A stretch of DNA of 64,000 nucleotides. Origin: Sulfurovum sp. (GTDB lineage Bacteria; Campylobacterota; Campylobacteria; Campylobacterales; Sulfurovaceae). The notes under the pieces are model-generated. The model ran no database searches, was not told the origin of the DNA, and worked only from the letters and a program-made list of their open reading frames with translations. This document shows positions 53,019-62,200 of this stretch, one piece after another. The translations under genes and the position numbers were made by a program. The stretch spans positions 1 to 64,000 of the forward strand of contig JAMORY010000034.1 in the NCBI GenBank assembly GCA_027063305.1, read 5' to 3'. Each line of letters opens with the position of its first letter. The stretch's first letter is position 1.

Positions 53019-56000
53019 CTATGTACGTTTGAGCTTCTTTTCGTTCAGTATCGTGTAGAGTACAGGAAGATAGAGCAGGTTGAGGATTGTTCCCCATGCC
53101 AGTCCGAACCCCAAAGCGATCGCCATAGGCTGGAAGATAGCTGCTTGTCCTGTCGGGAAGAATATCAGTGTTGCCAAACCGATCAATGTCGTAACGGAGG
53201 TGAGGATGATAGGACGGAACCTTTTTGCTGCATAGTCGAATATCTCATCGATATTACGTGCTTTTTTCAGGTTCATGATCATAATGATACCGTCGTTGAC
53301 CACGACACCGGAGAGTCCCAGCATTCCGATGATCGAAGGTAAAGAGAGGTTGACACCCAGTAGAAAATGTCCGATGATCACACCTAAAAAGGCAAATGGG
53401 ATCACGGACATCATCATGAACGTTTCTCTAAATGAGTTGAAGAGGTAGAGCAGAGATAGCATGATAAGGACCATAGCCACTGCAGAGGCAAGTAACATGT
53501 CGCTTTTGAGCTCCTTTTTCTTCTCCGCCTCTCCTTTGAGAACGATCTTGATCCCCTCTTTACGTACTTGATCGAGGATCGGTCGTAATTGCTCAAGCAC
53601 TTCGGTCGCCGTGATCTTCTTGCTGTTGACATTGGCATAGATATAGAAGTTTTTCACTCCGCCATCTTTGATGATCTTCTCAAAAGAGTGTACGGTCTGA
53701 AATGTCACGACATCTTTGAGTGCTACGAAAGTACCATCACCTAAGGGAAGTTGGAAGTTTTTGAGCGTATCGAGACGGTCTTGCTGTTCGCTGCGTACTT
53801 TCAATTCCAAAAGATGGTTCTTGTCAAATGCCAACGCGATACGTCGTTCAAGGAATGCATTGGAGAGTAATGCTCCGATACGTTGTTCTGTCAATCCCAA
53901 TGATTCTCCATAAGGGTTGACCTTGAGCTTTATCTCATCTCGACCGTAGTTCATGCTGTCATTGACCGAGACTACTCCTTTGATATGCCAAAGCTGCTCT
54001 TCTATCACCTTGCTAAAGTGCATGATCTTTTGTGAGTCATTGCTGACAAGTCCGATCTTTAGGTCGGATTTGATCGGACCTACTTTCTTTTCAACAACGG
54101 CAAGGTCGCTGAGACCGAAGCGTTGTTTGAAGTTCTCTTTGTTCAGGAGTGCCCGTATCTTTGCGGCAATGATATCGGATTTCTCCTCTCTGGTACGTCC
54201 CTTCTCGTCATAATAGAAACTCAATGTCGGTGTAATGAACCTGTCGACAAAGTTCTGAGGCTTGAGCTTTTGGAGTTCGATGGTCATCTCTCCGACATAG
54301 GGGTAGGTTTCGGAGTTTCCGGCACTGTCTCGTCTCCATCCCGCAACCGAACCGACATGTGTGATGGAGAGCTCATCTTTATGTGCATAGAGTGTCTTCT
54401 CGATCGCTTTAAGATAGGAGAGGGTCTGCTCATTGGTGGTGTTGACGTTCGCCTTAAGCGTGACAGAGAGTGTCGTGGCATCGAACTTGGGGAACATCTG
54501 GAATTTACTCGACTCAAGACCCCAGAAGGTCAATAGCGGGACTAATATCACAAAGAGTGCTAAAAAGCGTTTTCTTCGTTGCATGAAGTAGTGGATGATA
54601 CGGCTGTAGATACGGTTTGCCCGCTCCCATGACGTGGTCTTCTCTTTGGCATTGAGCAGGTGTGCCGCATGGATAGGGAGAAAGATGAACGACTCGATCA
54701 GTGATGCAAGTACCAAAACGGAAACGGCAATAGGGATCAGTTTGATCACTTCACCCATCGTTCCGTGCATCATCAATGCCGGAATAAAAGCGAAAAGGGT
54801 GGTAAGTGAAGCAATAGTGACCGGCTCGAACATCTCTTTTGCCCCTTGTACCGCAGCTTCTTTTGGCGGCATACCCGCTTCGATATACTGTTGGATATTC
54901 TCACTGACGACGATCGCATCATCAACGATGATACCCAGTGCGATCAATACACCGATAAGAGAGATCATATTGATGGTATATCCGGCAAAATAAAGGTAAG
55001 CTGCCCCCATGACAAAGGAGGTGGGTATACCCAGTGAGATGATGAACGCCATACGTTTGTTGATGAGTAGTGCTACGAGCAGGGTGATAAGTATGAGGCC
55101 AAGCAGAATATTGGATGCAATGATATTGAGCCTGTCCTTGATCGCAACGGAGCGGTCATCATGAATGGTGTAGGTAATGTCGGGGTGTGCTTGATTACTC
55201 TCTTCAACGATACGGTAGATCTCTTTGGAGAGGGTCAGTGCATTTCCCTCAGGACTCTGTTTCACGTTCAGGTCGAATGCGTTCTTGGTATCGATGGAGT
55301 AGAGAGTGGCAGTATCCTCATATCGTTTCGATACGGTAGCGATATCTTTAATATAGAGTGTTTTCCCATCGATATGAAGACGGCTTTGGAGCATCTGTTT
55401 GGCATCTTTTGGACCATTATGGGTCGAGATGAAATAGAAGCCGTGTGTTTTGTCCTCTATCGTTCCTATCGGATAGATATAGCTTAATTCTGCCAAAGCA
55501 TCGATCACTCTGTTCTCATCCAATCCTAAAGCACGGATCTTCTCGGAGTTGAGTTTAATGTCGTAATATTTGTCAGAATCCCCGTAGATCGTGACTTCGG
55601 CAATATTGTTCAATGCATTGATACGGGATTTTAGAAGATTCGCCTCTTCAAGCAGTGTGGCTCTATCGACACTGCTTGAAGAGACAGCGATCCTGAGCAG
55701 GTTACGCTTGATATCCAATACCTTGACCGTAGGTTCGTCCATATCGGAGGGAAGGTACTGTTTGGCGAGTGTTACGGCATCTTTGACCTTATCTGCAACA
55801 TTGTACTTGTCGACACGTTTTTCAAGCTCAAGGATAATATTGAACTTTCCTGAAGAGATAATCGTCGCCATCTTGTCAATACCGTCAATGTTCTTGATCT
55901 CATCCTCGATCTTTTGAACGGCCATCTTATCGAGCATTTCGATTGATGTGCCGGCATAGTGTCCGTTCACGGAGACCATATCAAGTTCGAACGAAGGGAA

Positions 56001-56114
56001 TATCTCCTTCGGGGTCTTGGTGTAGAAGATGACACCCATAACAAAGACAAAGACAAATAGAAAGTAGTTAAGCCGTGCATGCTCAACAAAAAAGCGTAAG
56101 ATTTTTTCAACCAT
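53019..56114 (-). CDS. RND-superfamily efflux permease
   Basis: 1031 aa from the ATG at 56114 (MVEKILRFFVEHARLNYFLF); the ORF is open 24 codons further but without a ribosome site. AcrB/HAE-type topology: TM1, a large periplasmic porter loop, TM2-6, a second porter loop, TM7-12. Proton-relay acidic residues sit in TM4 (GIIVDDAIVVSENIQQYIEAG) and the second half has VVVNDGIIMIMNLKKARN. No periplasmic adaptor or outer-membrane channel gene is next to it, which is unusual, so partners must be encoded elsewhere. Substrate unknown. Confidence 0.88.
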   Translation of the reverse strand: MVEKILRFFVEHARLNYFLFVFVFVMGVIFYTKTPKEIFPSFELDMVSVNGHYAGTSIEMLDKMAVQKIEDEIKNIDGIDKMATIISSGKFNIILELEKRVDKYNVADKVKDAVTLAKQYLPSDMDEPTVKVLDIKRNLLRIAVSSSSVDRATLLEEANLLKSRINALNNIAEVTIYGDSDKYYDIKLNSEKIRALGLDENRVIDALAELSYIYPIGTIEDKTHGFYFISTHNGPKDAKQMLQSRLHIDGKTLYIKDIATVSKRYEDTATLYSIDTKNAFDLNVKQSPEGNALTLSKEIYRIVEESNQAHPDITYTIHDDRSVAIKDRLNIIASNILLGLILITLLVALLINKRMAFIISLGIPTSFVMGAAYLYFAGYTINMISLIGVLIALGIIVDDAIVVSENIQQYIEAGMPPKEAAVQGAKEMFEPVTIASLTTLFAFIPALMMHGTMGEVIKLIPIAVSVLVLASLIESFIFLPIHAAHLLNAKEKTTSWERANRIYSRIIHYFMQRRKRFLALFVILVPLLTFWGLESSKFQMFPKFDATTLSVTLKANVNTTNEQTLSYLKAIEKTLYAHKDELSITHVGSVAGWRRDSAGNSETYPYVGEMTIELQKLKPQNFVDRFITPTLSFYYDEKGRTREEKSDIIAAKIRALLNKENFKQRFGLSDLAVVEKKVGPIKSDLKIGLVSNDSQKIMHFSKVIEEQLWHIKGVVSVNDSMNYGRDEIKLKVNPYGESLGLTEQRIGALLSNAFLERRIALAFDKNHLLELKVRSEQQDRLDTLKNFQLPLGDGTFVALKDVVTFQTVHSFEKIIKDGGVKNFYIYANVNSKKITATEVLEQLRPILDQVRKEGIKIVLKGEAEKKKELKSDMLLASAVAMVLIMLSLLYLFNSFRETFMMMSVIPFAFLGVIIGHFLLGVNLSLPSIIGMLGLSGVVVNDGIIMIMNLKKARNIDEIFDYAAKRFRPIILTSVTTLIGLATLIFFPTGQAAIFQPMAIALGFGLAWGTILNLLYLPVLYTILNEKKLKRT

Positions 56115-56213
56115 GCTGATCCATATGAAGTGATTTAAAGAGATATTGTAACGTAGATTTGATAATGAGCTTGGAAAGGAAGCCAAAGGCTTTGGTATTT
56201 TGGCTTAACTGAG

Positions 56214-56219
56214 TATACT
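56214..56219 (+). promoter_or_regulatory. -10 box of the Sel1 lipoprotein gene
   Basis: TATACT 39 nt before the ATG at 56259 in the divergent gap with the RND gene; AAGGAG is the ribosome site. Confidence 0.4.
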
Positions 56220-56258
56220 TTTAGGCCAAAATAGAAGTTATTGAAGAAGGAGTGCAGT

Positions 56259-57224
56259 ATGCAGGTAGTACAAAAAGGGATACTCTCTTTAGGGGTGGTA
56301 CTTTTGGTTGCAGGGTGTGGCTCTGAGCCCACACCGGAAGCACCGAAGAAAAAAGTCCCTCAGCCAATGAACGGACAGACGGTAGTTACGACCACCAGTG
56401 AAGGAAAGGTCTACGCCTCACAAAAAGAGAACTATCTGATCCGTTGTCAAAATGGGGACGGGCAAGGGTGTAGAGACATCTCAACACTCTATGAAAAAGG
56501 GTTTGGTGCAGCAAAAGATATGCAAAAGGCACTCTATTATGTTGAGCGAGGGTGTGAACTTGGTCATGGGTCCTCTTGTAACCGTGCCGGGAACTTTTAC
56601 GATCATGGGTATGCAGGTGTAGTGGATAAGCAAAAAGCGGCATCTTACTACATGAAAGGGTGTGAACTCAATAACGGTACAGCATGTAACAATATCGGTA
56701 ATTCCTATATGGATGGTTCCGGTGTGGTGAAGAACCTCGACCTTGCAGAGACCTATTTGCAAAAAGCGATCCGTATAGGAAGCAATGCCTACAATAATCT
56801 GGGCTATCTGTATGAGATGAAGGGTGATCTGCAAAAGGCTGAGTCATACTATATTCAAGGGTGTGAGCGTAAAGATCCTACAGCATGCTCGAACCTTGGC
56901 TATCTCTATCAGAAAGAGAAGAAATTCACTGCGGCATATAATCAGTTCATCAAAGCGTGTAATCTCGCACATGGAAGTGCATGTCATGCCGCTTCGATGA
57001 TGATCTATAATAAACAGGTTCAGGTCGCTTCACCAAGTAGTGAGATGTTCAAGCTCGATTCGAACAGTTGTGAGCTTAATTCCCCCGTAGGGTGTGCGGA
57101 CCTTGCGTATGACTATACTGTAGGAATCGGTACGGCAAAGAGTACGAAAGAGGCGAAGCGTTATTATCAAAAAGCATGTAAGCTCGGGCATAAAGGGAGC
57201 TGTGAGAAGTTAAAAACCCTCTAA
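56259..57224 (+). CDS. Hcp-like Sel1-repeat lipoprotein
   Basis: 321 aa from the ATG at 56259 (AAGGAG upstream). Lipobox LLVAGC (Cys near residue 20) is followed by seven or so Sel1-like repeats, most with the paired cysteines of Helicobacter cysteine-rich proteins (GCELGHGSSCNRAGNFYDHG; GCELNNGTACNNIGNSYMDG; GCERKDPTACSNLGYLYQ; ACKLGHKGSCEKLKTL). One repeat (AIRIGSNAYNNLGYLYE) has lost both cysteines. Disulfide-stapled Sel1 proteins are periplasmic or secreted; roles include host recognition or envelope scaffolding. The 3' end overlaps the DUF1882 gene by 4 nt. Confidence 0.85.
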   Translation: MQVVQKGILSLGVVLLVAGCGSEPTPEAPKKKVPQPMNGQTVVTTTSEGKVYASQKENYLIRCQNGDGQGCRDISTLYEKGFGAAKDMQKALYYVERGCELGHGSSCNRAGNFYDHGYAGVVDKQKAASYYMKGCELNNGTACNNIGNSYMDGSGVVKNLDLAETYLQKAIRIGSNAYNNLGYLYEMKGDLQKAESYYIQGCERKDPTACSNLGYLYQKEKKFTAAYNQFIKACNLAHGSACHAASMMIYNKQVQVASPSSEMFKLDSNSCELNSPVGCADLAYDYTVGIGTAKSTKEAKRYYQKACKLGHKGSCEKLKTL

Positions 57225-57715
57225 AGCTCCTGATATGGAAGCGTAACGATATTGTACGCTTCTGGCAACTGCTTTGAGGGGAGGCATTTCCACCGTTTGG
57301 TAAGGCGTTGCTCCAACTTTGCAGATATCTCTTGCAGTCGTTGATCCGCCTCTTCGAGTAGAAGGCGCTTCACATCGATGAATACTTGCACTTTCTGTGT
57401 ATCTCTCCCACGATAGATATGGTATGACGTGATCCCCATGGTACGAAAAAGATGTTTGACCAGTGGTGCGAAGCGCTGATGCTCCTTTCCTTTGTATTCG
57501 AGTACCAAATAGTTGGTATATCCCTCATGAAGCAGTGGTACGGCAACGGTATATTGTTTGTTGAGGTGTTGTTGTAAAAGAAGTGGGGAGAGTGGCTCTT
57601 CTATGCGCTCGAACTTGGCATAGAAGGTACGGTTGTCGAACTGGATACGTTCGACAATGGAGGGACGCTTGATGTAGTAGTGATCGGTCTCAAACTCCAG
57701 ATCGAAGACTTTGAT
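57221..57715 (-). CDS. DUF1882-like protein with apparent ATC start codon
   Basis: The frame is open from 57718 to TAA at 57221. A perfect AAGGAG (57727-57722 on the minus strand) stands 6 nt before ATC at 57715-57713; there is no ATG or GTG in the first part of the frame, and a TAA lies two codons upstream. Starting at ATC gives 164 aa. The residues DLEFETDHYYIKRPSIVERI and NYLVLEYKGKEHQRF recall DUF1882, a Campylobacterota-specific family encoded next to glyA (H. pylori, C. jejuni). Gene callers would begin at a TTG at 57508 and lose 69 residues. Function unknown. Confidence 0.68.
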   Translation of the reverse strand: MKVFDLEFETDHYYIKRPSIVERIQFDNRTFYAKFERIEEPLSPLLLQQHLNKQYTVAVPLLHEGYTNYLVLEYKGKEHQRFAPLVKHLFRTMGITSYHIYRGRDTQKVQVFIDVKRLLLEEADQRLQEISAKLEQRLTKRWKCLPSKQLPEAYNIVTLPYQEL

Positions 57716-57732
57716 GTGTTACTCCTTAAACA

Positions 57733-57748
57733 ATGCGACTAGTCGCAT
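57733..57748. promoter_or_regulatory. Perfect 16-bp palindrome upstream of the DUF1882-like gene
   Basis: ATGCGACTAGTCGCAT is its own reverse complement. It lies 5 nt upstream of the AAGGAG ribosome site. Further stems (GCTGA/TCAGC; GTTTTG/CAAAAC) fill the rest of the 100-bp gap to glyA. It could be an operator or an mRNA hairpin. Confidence 0.45.
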
Positions 57749-57815
57749 GAGCCTGCTGCTGAAGCAAACTCAGCGTTAGCGCAGTGTTTTGGACTTTGTT
57801 CAAAACGCGTCCTAT

Positions 57816-59066
57816 TTAATAAATCGGTTTTTCGTAGATGACGAAATTAGAAGCCAATTCCTTCATCTCTTCTTTGATCTTCGTGTGAAGTTCACTGTCA
57901 TTGATGTTGTCAAGTACATCGGCGATCTTGTTGGCGATGATCTCGAATTCCGCCTCTTTCATCCCACGACTGGTCAATGCCGGAGAACCGATACGGATAC
58001 CTGAAGTGACGAACGGACTTCTTGTTTCACCCGGAACAGTGTTCTTGTTAACGGTGATACCTGCCGCGCCAAGCGCTGCATCGGCATCTTTACCGCTGAA
58101 CTCTTTGTCTAGGAAGCTGACAAGTACAAGGTGGTTGTCCGTTCCGCCTGAAACGACGTCATATCCACGAGAAACAAGTACTTCCGCCAGTTTGGAAGCG
58201 TTGGCTTTAACCTGTTTTGCATAGACTTTCCACTCATCAGAGAGGTTGTGCTTGAAGCCTACCGCTTTTGCAGCAACGACGTGAACCAGCGGACCACCCT
58301 GAAGACCCGGGAAGATTGCAGAGTTGATCTTTTTAGCGATGTCCTCATCGTTTGTCATGATCATACCACCGCGAGGACCTGCAAGTGTTTTGTGTGTTGT
58401 TGTCGTTACTACATCTGCATACGGGAACGGACTTGGATGTTCACCTGCACAGACAAGACCTGCGATGTGTGCGATGTCTGCAAAAAGAATGGCACCTACT
58501 TCATCAGCGATCTCGCGGAACTTTTTGAAGTCGATCTCTCTGGCATATGCAGATGCACCACATACGATGATCTTAGGCTGAACGATCTTGGCTATGTCCA
58601 TGACTCTATCGTAGTTGATACGACCGTCAAGTTCTACACCGTAAGTGAAGCTCTGATAGTTCTTTCCTGAGAAGCTCGGTTTACTTCCGTGAGTGAGGTG
58701 TCCACCGTGGCTAAGGTCCATTCCCAAGATCTTGTCATACGGCTTAAGAAGTGCAGCATAGACCGCACCGTTTGCTTGAGAACCTGAATGTGGCTGTACA
58801 TTGGCGAATTTACAATCAAAAAGCTCACATGCTCTGTCGATAGCCAGTTGCTCTACTTTGTCGGCAAATTCACATCCGCCGTAGTAACGTTTACCGGGGT
58901 ATCCTTCGGCATATTTATTGGTAAATACAGAACCCATCGCTTCCATCACTGCCGGAAGCGTGAAGTTCTCAGATGCGATCATTTCAAGATGGTCTGTCTG
59001 TCTCTGGCGCTCATTTTCGATCGCCTCAAAGATCTCCGGGTCAAAACTTTCAATAGCATAGCTCAT
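57816..59066 (-). CDS. glyA: Serine hydroxymethyltransferase
   Basis: 416 aa PLP enzyme interconverting serine and glycine with tetrahydrofolate. [89 protein letters not shown] (PLP-Lys) and [11 protein letters not shown] are canonical. TATAAA on the minus strand at 59104-59109 may be the -10. It produces one-carbon units for the folate pathway whose FolP and FolC are also in the window. Confidence 0.97.
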   Translation of the reverse strand: MSYAIESFDPEIFEAIENERQRQTDHLEMIASENFTLPAVMEAMGSVFTNKYAEGYPGKRYYGGCEFADKVEQLAIDRACELFDCKFANVQPHSGSQANGAVYAALLKPYDKILGMDLSHGGHLTHGSKPSFSGKNYQSFTYGVELDGRINYDRVMDIAKIVQPKIIVCGASAYAREIDFKKFREIADEVGAILFADIAHIAGLVCAGEHPSPFPYADVVTTTTHKTLAGPRGGMIMTNDEDIAKKINSAIFPGLQGGPLVHVVAAKAVGFKHNLSDEWKVYAKQVKANASKLAEVLVSRGYDVVSGGTDNHLVLVSFLDKEFSGKDADAALGAAGITVNKNTVPGETRSPFVTSGIRIGSPALTSRGMKEAEFEIIANKIADVLDNINDSELHTKIKEEMKELASNFVIYEKPIY

Positions 59067-59194
59067 TGACTTTCCTTTAATGGGGGGGTGAAATATATGC
59101 GTATTTATAGCGAAAAAGTGCTAAAAAGGGCATTATGCTCAAATATATAGTCTTTATATATATATAATTAAGATTATGATTTTTTTTGATTTGC

Positions 59195-59200
59195 TATAAT
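59195..59200 (+). promoter_or_regulatory. -10 box of the large lipoprotein gene
   Basis: TTTGCTATAAT, 38 nt before the ATG at 59238, with AAAAGGAG as ribosome site. The upstream DNA (59140-59190) is almost pure A+T. Confidence 0.5.
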
Positions 59201-59237
59201 TTTACTGTCTAAAACTCAAAAAAAGGAGACTAGGAAA

Positions 59238-62200
59238 ATGACTAAAGTTTTACAGTGGCTTTTGATAAGTCTAACGGTCATAATGCTTAGTGCATGTGGA
59301 GGAGGTAGCAGTACTACCAATGTAGAGATCTCAGGTTATGCCGAGGATGATCCGATAGCAGGTGCAAAAGTCAAATTGTATGATAATGGCGGTAATGTCA
59401 TATCTGAGACAAAGGCCGATGAGAACGGGCATTATCAATTGGATGCAAGAGTGGAAAAAGGTAAGCAGTATACGCTTGAGAGTCAGGGAGTGCTGGCAGG
59501 TCAGGATGTAGTATTACATAGTATTTTTCAGTATGCTTCCAATACCGAGATCAATACGAACCCAATTACAGAGTTAAAATATCAACTGGTAAGATCGGGT
59601 AAAAGTATTGATGAGGCAGAAGCGTTGATTAGAGATTACTTTATTGAGATCAACGGTGAAACATTAGAAGAGAACCGGTTTGATGTTCAAAGTTCTTTGG
59701 CTATGGGAATGACGGAGTTGGCTCAGTTATACGGAGGGCAACTGCCTGTAGATGCTGTTGAAAAGATAAAAGAGGATATCTTGAACAATGATGGTATTGA
59801 AAATAAAGATTTCTCTTATCGAAACCTTGTAAAGAACACTATTACACTAGAAGCATCGGCTGAAAGTGTTCCCGTAGGAGAACCCGTAACCGTTAAAGTT
59901 TCCGGACTCTCAGAGCTAAATAGTAATTATGAGATTAAATGGAGTGGCATTCCGGAAGATGCGAATGTGTCTGAGAAGAGTGTTTCATTTACTGTAAATG
60001 ATTTTGCTCAAGATCTCGTTATTGGTATGATCGTTATAAATAAAAGTAATGAACAAATTATTTTAAGTGTAGAAAAAACAATAAATTTTTATAAAAAAAT
60101 TGCAGAACAAACTTTTCGTATTCTAGATACAGAAGTTGATTATAATTTAACAATAGGAGAGAATGTACTTTTAGTTCCTGCTAATACTTTATTTGCTGAA
60201 ACAAGTTTGAACATTGCTGAATACACTCCAAGTACAGTAAATACAATTTCAAGATTTGAAATTAATTTTAGTGAAGGTAGTGATAAAAATGTTACGTTTA
60301 AATATAAATATAATCCATATATTGTGCCTGATCCACGTAAACTAAGAATTGTTTATAGTAATGGTGAGAATTCAGAGGTCTTAAAAATTACAAATATTGA
60401 TTATGCACAAAATACGATAGACTTTGAAATTCCTTTGAAAAAACAAGTTTCAAGAGGCGTATTTTCATCTGAGATAATTCGAGTTGAAATGGTACAGTCT
60501 CAACCATCAAAAAGACAAGTATATAGTTTTATAACAGACTATAAAAAATATATTGAACAACTGATAGGAGAGCTATTTGGTGAGAATGATAAAATAGATA
60601 TTATAAATTATTTATATGAAGATGATTTTGGAAATGCAAAGTTTATAAAGGTATTAACTGAGCAAAATAGTAATGGAATATATAACTATAATATATTAGC
60701 AGGTATAGTCAATCAAATGATAGCTTATGAGAATGCCAAAATGCTACATTATTATAATGAAAACGATTGGAAAGAATTTACATATAGATATCTTGCTAGT
60801 GAGAAGCTAAATGTTAACTATCGAACAAGTTTTGACTACTTTACACCAATTAAGCAAATAACGCAAGTTATTGCTCCATGGGTAGGAGCTGTGAAAGCTA
60901 CAAATGAGCAAATATCTTTTGTAAATAATGTGAAATTGGCTATTAATATTGGATTTACTGTTGCTGCTACAGCTGCTGCTGCTGAAACAGGAGGTACGGC
61001 AGCGACAGTTGCAGCTTCAGTTGGATTAGCAGGAGCGGCAATAGATTATGCTTGGCCAAGTGATATGGCACCAGATGCTACAGGATATGCATGGACAACT
61101 TTTACTACGCTTGCTCAAGAGGGGATTAAGTATGCTGATTTAGCTAGGGAGTTAGGTACAAACTTTATTATTGGATTTGGTGGAAAATTTGTGACAGCTT
61201 ACTATGAGAAAGATAATATTAAAGCTAGTGCTCCTGTATTTTTAACTTTGGGACTAGATCAAAAATGGTCAAAACTTGGAGGAGAATTTAGTTGGTTACT
61301 AGGTCTTAATGCCAAATCTTATACAATTGAAGAGTTTAAAGAAGAATTTTTTCCTAATCCTGTAGTAATAGAAAATGATATTGATAGATTTTATGAATTT
61401 GCATTAGAAGATATTAATGACTGTAGACCATCTGAGTATGTGAGTCAGTGTGATGGTGAAAGTTACTTAGGAAAACTTGACCCTTCTGGTATTTTGGGAA
61501 GAACATTTCTAAGTCCATATACAGATATACAAGCGGATTATTTTTTAGTAGAAGAAGTATATAGTGATATGTCTCAAGAAGATAGAAATATGTTATATAC
61601 AATTATCCGTTTTGCATACGGGGATACAAAATCTGAAGAACAACTAAAAAAACTTATAAGTATTAATAAAATAGCCGGATATAAAATCTTATTGAAGTCA
61701 TTACTTATGAAAAAAGAAGAAGTAATTGACCCTATAACTTTTTCTCCATGTGTACCAGAGGCAGGGGATATATGTAATTTATCTGTAATTCATGTAAGTA
61801 GCAAATATAAAGTAGATACCTTTGATTGGATATTAACACAAATAGGATATACAAGAAGTGTAAGATCTGTAGAAGGAGAACAACATATATATGGTATAAC
61901 AAATTATGATACATTTAAGCAAGTAATGGAGCAAGCAAGTTTAAAGTTCTCAGATAGTCAGCTTGAAGAAATTCAGATAAAAAAGATAATGGTTAATGCA
62001 TATGGTCTACCTTTAACATATGATGAGAAAAAAAGTATTTGGGTTATTGATAATATTAATATAGAGCATGATACTTTTAATATTGAAGGAAACTTGAATG
62101 AGAACTTTATTTATGATGAAGATCTTGGTAAGTATGTATTGAGTTTTGATAAATTATTTGATAATGAAAAGTTTGAAGTTTTTAATAATAAATATGTTGC

